A stretch of DNA of 64,000 nucleotides, taken from assembly GCA_948474755.1 (NCBI GenBank), contig CAOLHI010000619.1, positions 124,001 through 188,000 on the forward strand, given 5' to 3'. The notes under the pieces are model-generated. The model saw only the letters and a list, made by a program, of their open reading frames with translations, was not told the DNA's origin and ran no database searches. The position numbers and the translations under genes were made by a program. Shown here piece after piece: positions 61,060 through 64,000 of the stretch (positions are counted from its first letter, which is position 1; every line of letters begins with the position of its first letter). This DNA is from Ctenosaura bakeri. Lineage: Eukaryota > Chordata > Lepidosauria > Squamata > Iguanidae.

Positions 61060-63439
61060 GTAACCTTGTCAAATAAGAAGAGGGGTCCTTCCACCTAACA
61101 CATAGGTTAATAAGCCATTTAGCTATTAACTATCAATGATCATTAAAGAAGTGTCTTATAGGGTATTAAGCATGCCTCTTCAGCTGGCTCTGAAAACCTC
61201 AGTTGGACATCAAGGCTTAATCAGAAGCAGTCAGATGAGACGGGTCATCTCTTCACTGATTTGTTTGAAGCAAGATGCTATGACTAACTGGTTCAAAATT
61301 AGCTGTGCTGTTAAACCATGTCTTGAAACTGCTTTGGCTTCTTCCAAAGCTGTTAACCAATTGAGATGAAATGGCAGGCAATAGTCAGTGATGCATTTAA
61401 GTCTTTTATTCCAAGTCTCAAGTCTCTACCTTCAAGTCTCAGGTCCTTGCAAGATACTTCCATGTCAAGTCTCAAGTCTGGAAGCCAACTTTAACAGAAA
61501 CAAACAGGGAGGTGGTGGCAGGCTATGTGTCGGGAGGGAGGTGACGTTTCAGTAGCTAGAAAATCAAGAAGACATGCACAAAGTAAGCTTCTCAAATGGG
61601 GAATAGGATCCTTCTTACTCCCCATTCCCCAAGCTGGAGGCTTTTGTATCAATGGGCATAAAAGAGTCTGCAGCTTCTGAAGTGGGGAATAGAATCCTAC
61701 TTACTCCTCATTCCCCAAGCTGGAGGCTTTTTTTTTCAAAGTGGAGAATAAGATCCTTCTTACTCCCTGCTACTGAAGCTTCAAAAGTTTTGGAAGGAAG
61801 GATCCTTCCTCCTCAAGCCCATTGCCTAGCGCATTTGCTTTTCCCCTCTGAGAAATGCACCCTGCAGTCTGGGGGCAAGCCTTGCCCTCTGCTCTTAGGA
61901 AAAGTTTAGAAGGTTCCTCTGATGTGCAATGGGGACCGAGCACACCTCAACCCTGCCTCAAGCCCATTGCCTAGCATGTTTGCTGTTCCCCTCCGAAAAA
62001 CGCACCCATACTTGGGGTTTGAGACAGAGCGTCATATGACCAGTAGGTTAAAAGAGATGGAAACTCTGTTCAAAGCTGTATGGCTTCTGGATGAATGTGT
62101 TATCAACCAAGAGCAGCAAGTTGTTCACTAAAAATAGGCAAGTTGCGAGTTAGTGCATCATTTATTGCCGAGTCAAGTCACTGAAGCAACTTGAGTCCAA
62201 CTTGAGTCCAAGTTAATCAACTTGAGTCTACGTCATTGACAATAGTTAATGGAGGTCTTCCCAGACTGCTTGCTCCCCTACCAAGGGAGGACTCAGCAAA
62301 AGGGCAATGTGTGCAGGCAAATGGTGTTTATATCTCAGCCTATTAAGAGACTATCAGAATTCTCCACTGTATGCATGTGTCTGTTTTTTTTTTTTAAAAA
62401 AGTATTATACCTATATCCTGCTATTCTTACACAGTACTTCCTGCAGTCTCCCATCCATACATTTCCCATCCTTGTGCTCAAAGATCTTATTTAATAAGCA
62501 TTGATGAATACTGGCTACACTTTATAAAATACCCAATGAACTCAATTGGAACTGGAGAGCAACAGTTTTGACAGTCAAATGCAGCCAAGACTGGAACCAG
62601 TAATCTGTTTTGCCCTGGCTTATGAGAAGAACAGTGATAATGGCGCATGCTTTGTAGACTCATTCTTCTTTGTAGACCATTTTGTTTGGCTGATTTCTTG
62701 CTCTTTCTGATAAGAAATCCCCCACAAAAAAAGTTAAATTTCCAGTGCTTTCTTTTCATCTGAAATCAGATTATGTAAAGGCTACCCCTAGAATTTCCTA
62801 CCAGAAAGTGGATAATATGAAACAGTAGGAATGGATCACCCCATGAGCTTCATACAACTTCCTTTTGACTCACCCCCTTGACTGTTAAAAAGTAATTAGA
62901 ATGAAAAAGTATGTGCAGATGGACCTTGATTTCATAATTTATACTTGGGTTGTCGAATTCCATTGTGTTTTGTTTTGTTTTTTTGGTCCGGCATTGGGTC
63001 TACGTTCAGAGTGGTTTTTTTCTGACTATGTGTGGTTAACATGACTGAAGGCTCCTCCATCCCCTCATCTGTTTTGTATGCCCTACAAATAGGAAACTGG
63101 TATATCACATATAAACTTAGGCCACGGACTCTTCTGATATTTCCGTCTACCTGTAAAGAAGTTTTTGGTTTTTTTAATATAGAGGTACATTCAGTGCTGT
63201 GGCCTTCAATTGTATTTGACTGAGTACAACTACTAATGTGAAAAGTGGCCCTCAGCAGTCCTTAGCTCCATCTGTGTCACCAAAAAAACTCTAGCTGTCC
63301 ATGTTTTAGGGTTTCATTCTGGTGGGAAGGTCTCTTTCTCACAGGATCCCCACTGTCAGGAGATTGGTTTGGATACAATCTATGGCTCTTTTTATGTTTT
63401 CTCATTTCTTCTTTCCCCTTCCCTTGGATTTTTTCACAG
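61060..63439 (+). other. Intron 15
   Basis: It contains the 857-bp element at 61384-62240 and little else recognisable. The acceptor is TTTTTTCACAG. No exon was recognised. Confidence 0.65.
61384..62240. mobile_element. Candidate DNA transposon with GTCA ends and AAGTCTCAAGTC arrays
   Basis: The left end GTCAGTGATGCATTTAAGTC and the inverted right end GTCAATGACGTAGACTCAAG match well. AATA lies on both sides (61380-61383 and 62241-62244). Inside the left end, AAGTCTCAAGTC-type motifs recur (61395-61480). Inside the right end the complementary ACTTGAGTCCAACTTGAGTC recurs. The core has three copies of a GATCCTTCTTACTCCCCATT-like unit and a duplicated block with CAAGCCCATTGCCTAGC. I cannot name the superfamily. 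Confidence 0.6.
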
Positions 63440-63516
63440 GGATCGAAGAAGCCAACCCCATGTTAAACGCAGAAGCTGATGATGTAAAGGAGAACATCAG
63501 GAGGCTCAATCAAGAG
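63440..63516 (+). CDS. KCNH4: KCNH4 coding exon 16: start of predicted coiled coil
   Basis: This exon encodes about residues 868-893: GIEEANPMLNAEADDVKENI and RRLNQE. The run matches human EAEEVKEKVCRLNQEIS, the start of a heptad-like segment near the C terminus. It enters in phase 1 and exits in phase 0 with GTGAGA. The rest of the tail lies beyond 64000. Confidence 0.92.
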
Positions 63517-64000
63517 GTGAGATGCAGCAGGGCTTAATTTATGGAAGGTCTCACTACAGCTGAGCCCTTGAATCTTGTTTTTCTATATTAGAAAAATGAG
63601 ACCTAGAAAATGTAAAGTTAAGTTAAAATACAAAATACACTCTTTGCAATCCTGGGCAACGCTGGGTAAATACATTAGTAAAATCATAAAAGGACAACAT
63701 GTTGGGCTTTTTTTTAACTAATAAAACAACCACCCTTTGAGCATCTTGTGAAGGGTCTCCAGTTTCTTTTATATAGTTCAGAGGAAGGCACCTCATCAAT
63801 CAGAGAAAGGCACTTCACATATCCCAAGATTCCATATGAAAAAGCCATGGCAGTTAGTGGTATCAAATTGCTATCATTTTGCAGTGTGGCTAGATCCCTA
63901 CAAACAGACAAAAAGTGCCCTTGAGCAGGGTCCATTTTCCCATTTCATATTAAGTAGAAACAGAAAGGTCTTCATCGATCAGGTAGTAGATGAAAGGGCC
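63517..64000 (+). other. Start of intron 16, runs off the window
   Basis: Nothing beyond the donor GTGAGA is recognisable. The open frame on the minus strand at 63714-63935 has no domain. Confidence 0.5.

Overview
This window is vertebrate nuclear DNA, most likely from a squamate reptile. It holds one gene, most of a voltage-gated potassium channel of the ELK group, read on the + strand. I identify it as KCNH4 (Kv12.3/ELK1). Fifteen coding exons between 13428 and 63516 splice together with matching phases and no internal stop or frameshift, giving about 2.6 kb of coding sequence. Every intron begins with GT and ends with AG. The first coding exon (about 25 residues in relatives) was not found, and the C-terminal tail runs off the right edge. 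Residue numbers in the exon entries assume a 25-residue first exon, as in mammals.

In order, the exons encode the N-terminal PAS/PAC (eag) domain (13428-17847), the basic linker (21449-21576), S1 to S3 (26318-29675), S4 and S5 (33241-33442), the pore with an SVGFGN selectivity filter (36347-36541), S6 and C-linker (44713-44912), the cyclic-nucleotide-binding homology domain (46683-49598), two tiny phase-0 exons (53823-53876 and 57086-57124), a long Ser/Pro-rich cytoplasmic exon (59102-59469), the GPPDLSPR/VVDGIED junction (59469-61059), and the start of a predicted coiled coil (63440-63516).

The rest, about 96 percent, is upstream flank and introns filled with transposable elements. These include BovB/RTE, CR1 and L2-type LINE fragments, at least three tRNA-derived SINE families, hAT elements with 8-bp target duplications, several families of short fold-back elements and many microsatellites. 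This mix, especially BovB together with the SINE ending in GAAGGCACACAACAAC, is why I favour a lizard or snake.

The most striking structure is in the 8.2-kb intron after the pore exon. A 5.9-kb LTR element lies antisense to the gene, with two 443-bp LTRs that look identical, a 4-bp target duplication, a primer binding site matching the tRNA-Lys1,2 type, and no visible gag, pol or env reading frame. This suggests a very recent, non-autonomous insertion moved by enzymes from elsewhere. Other items worth a look are a 667-bp SPIN-like hAT element with a perfect 8-bp duplication, an 857-bp element with arrays of AAGTCTCAAGTC-like motifs at both ends, and a fold-back family (called C here) with several copies in this gene.

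All calls were made by reading the sequence and comparing with remembered family features. No database search was run. Repeat boundaries are approximate unless target duplications are stated.
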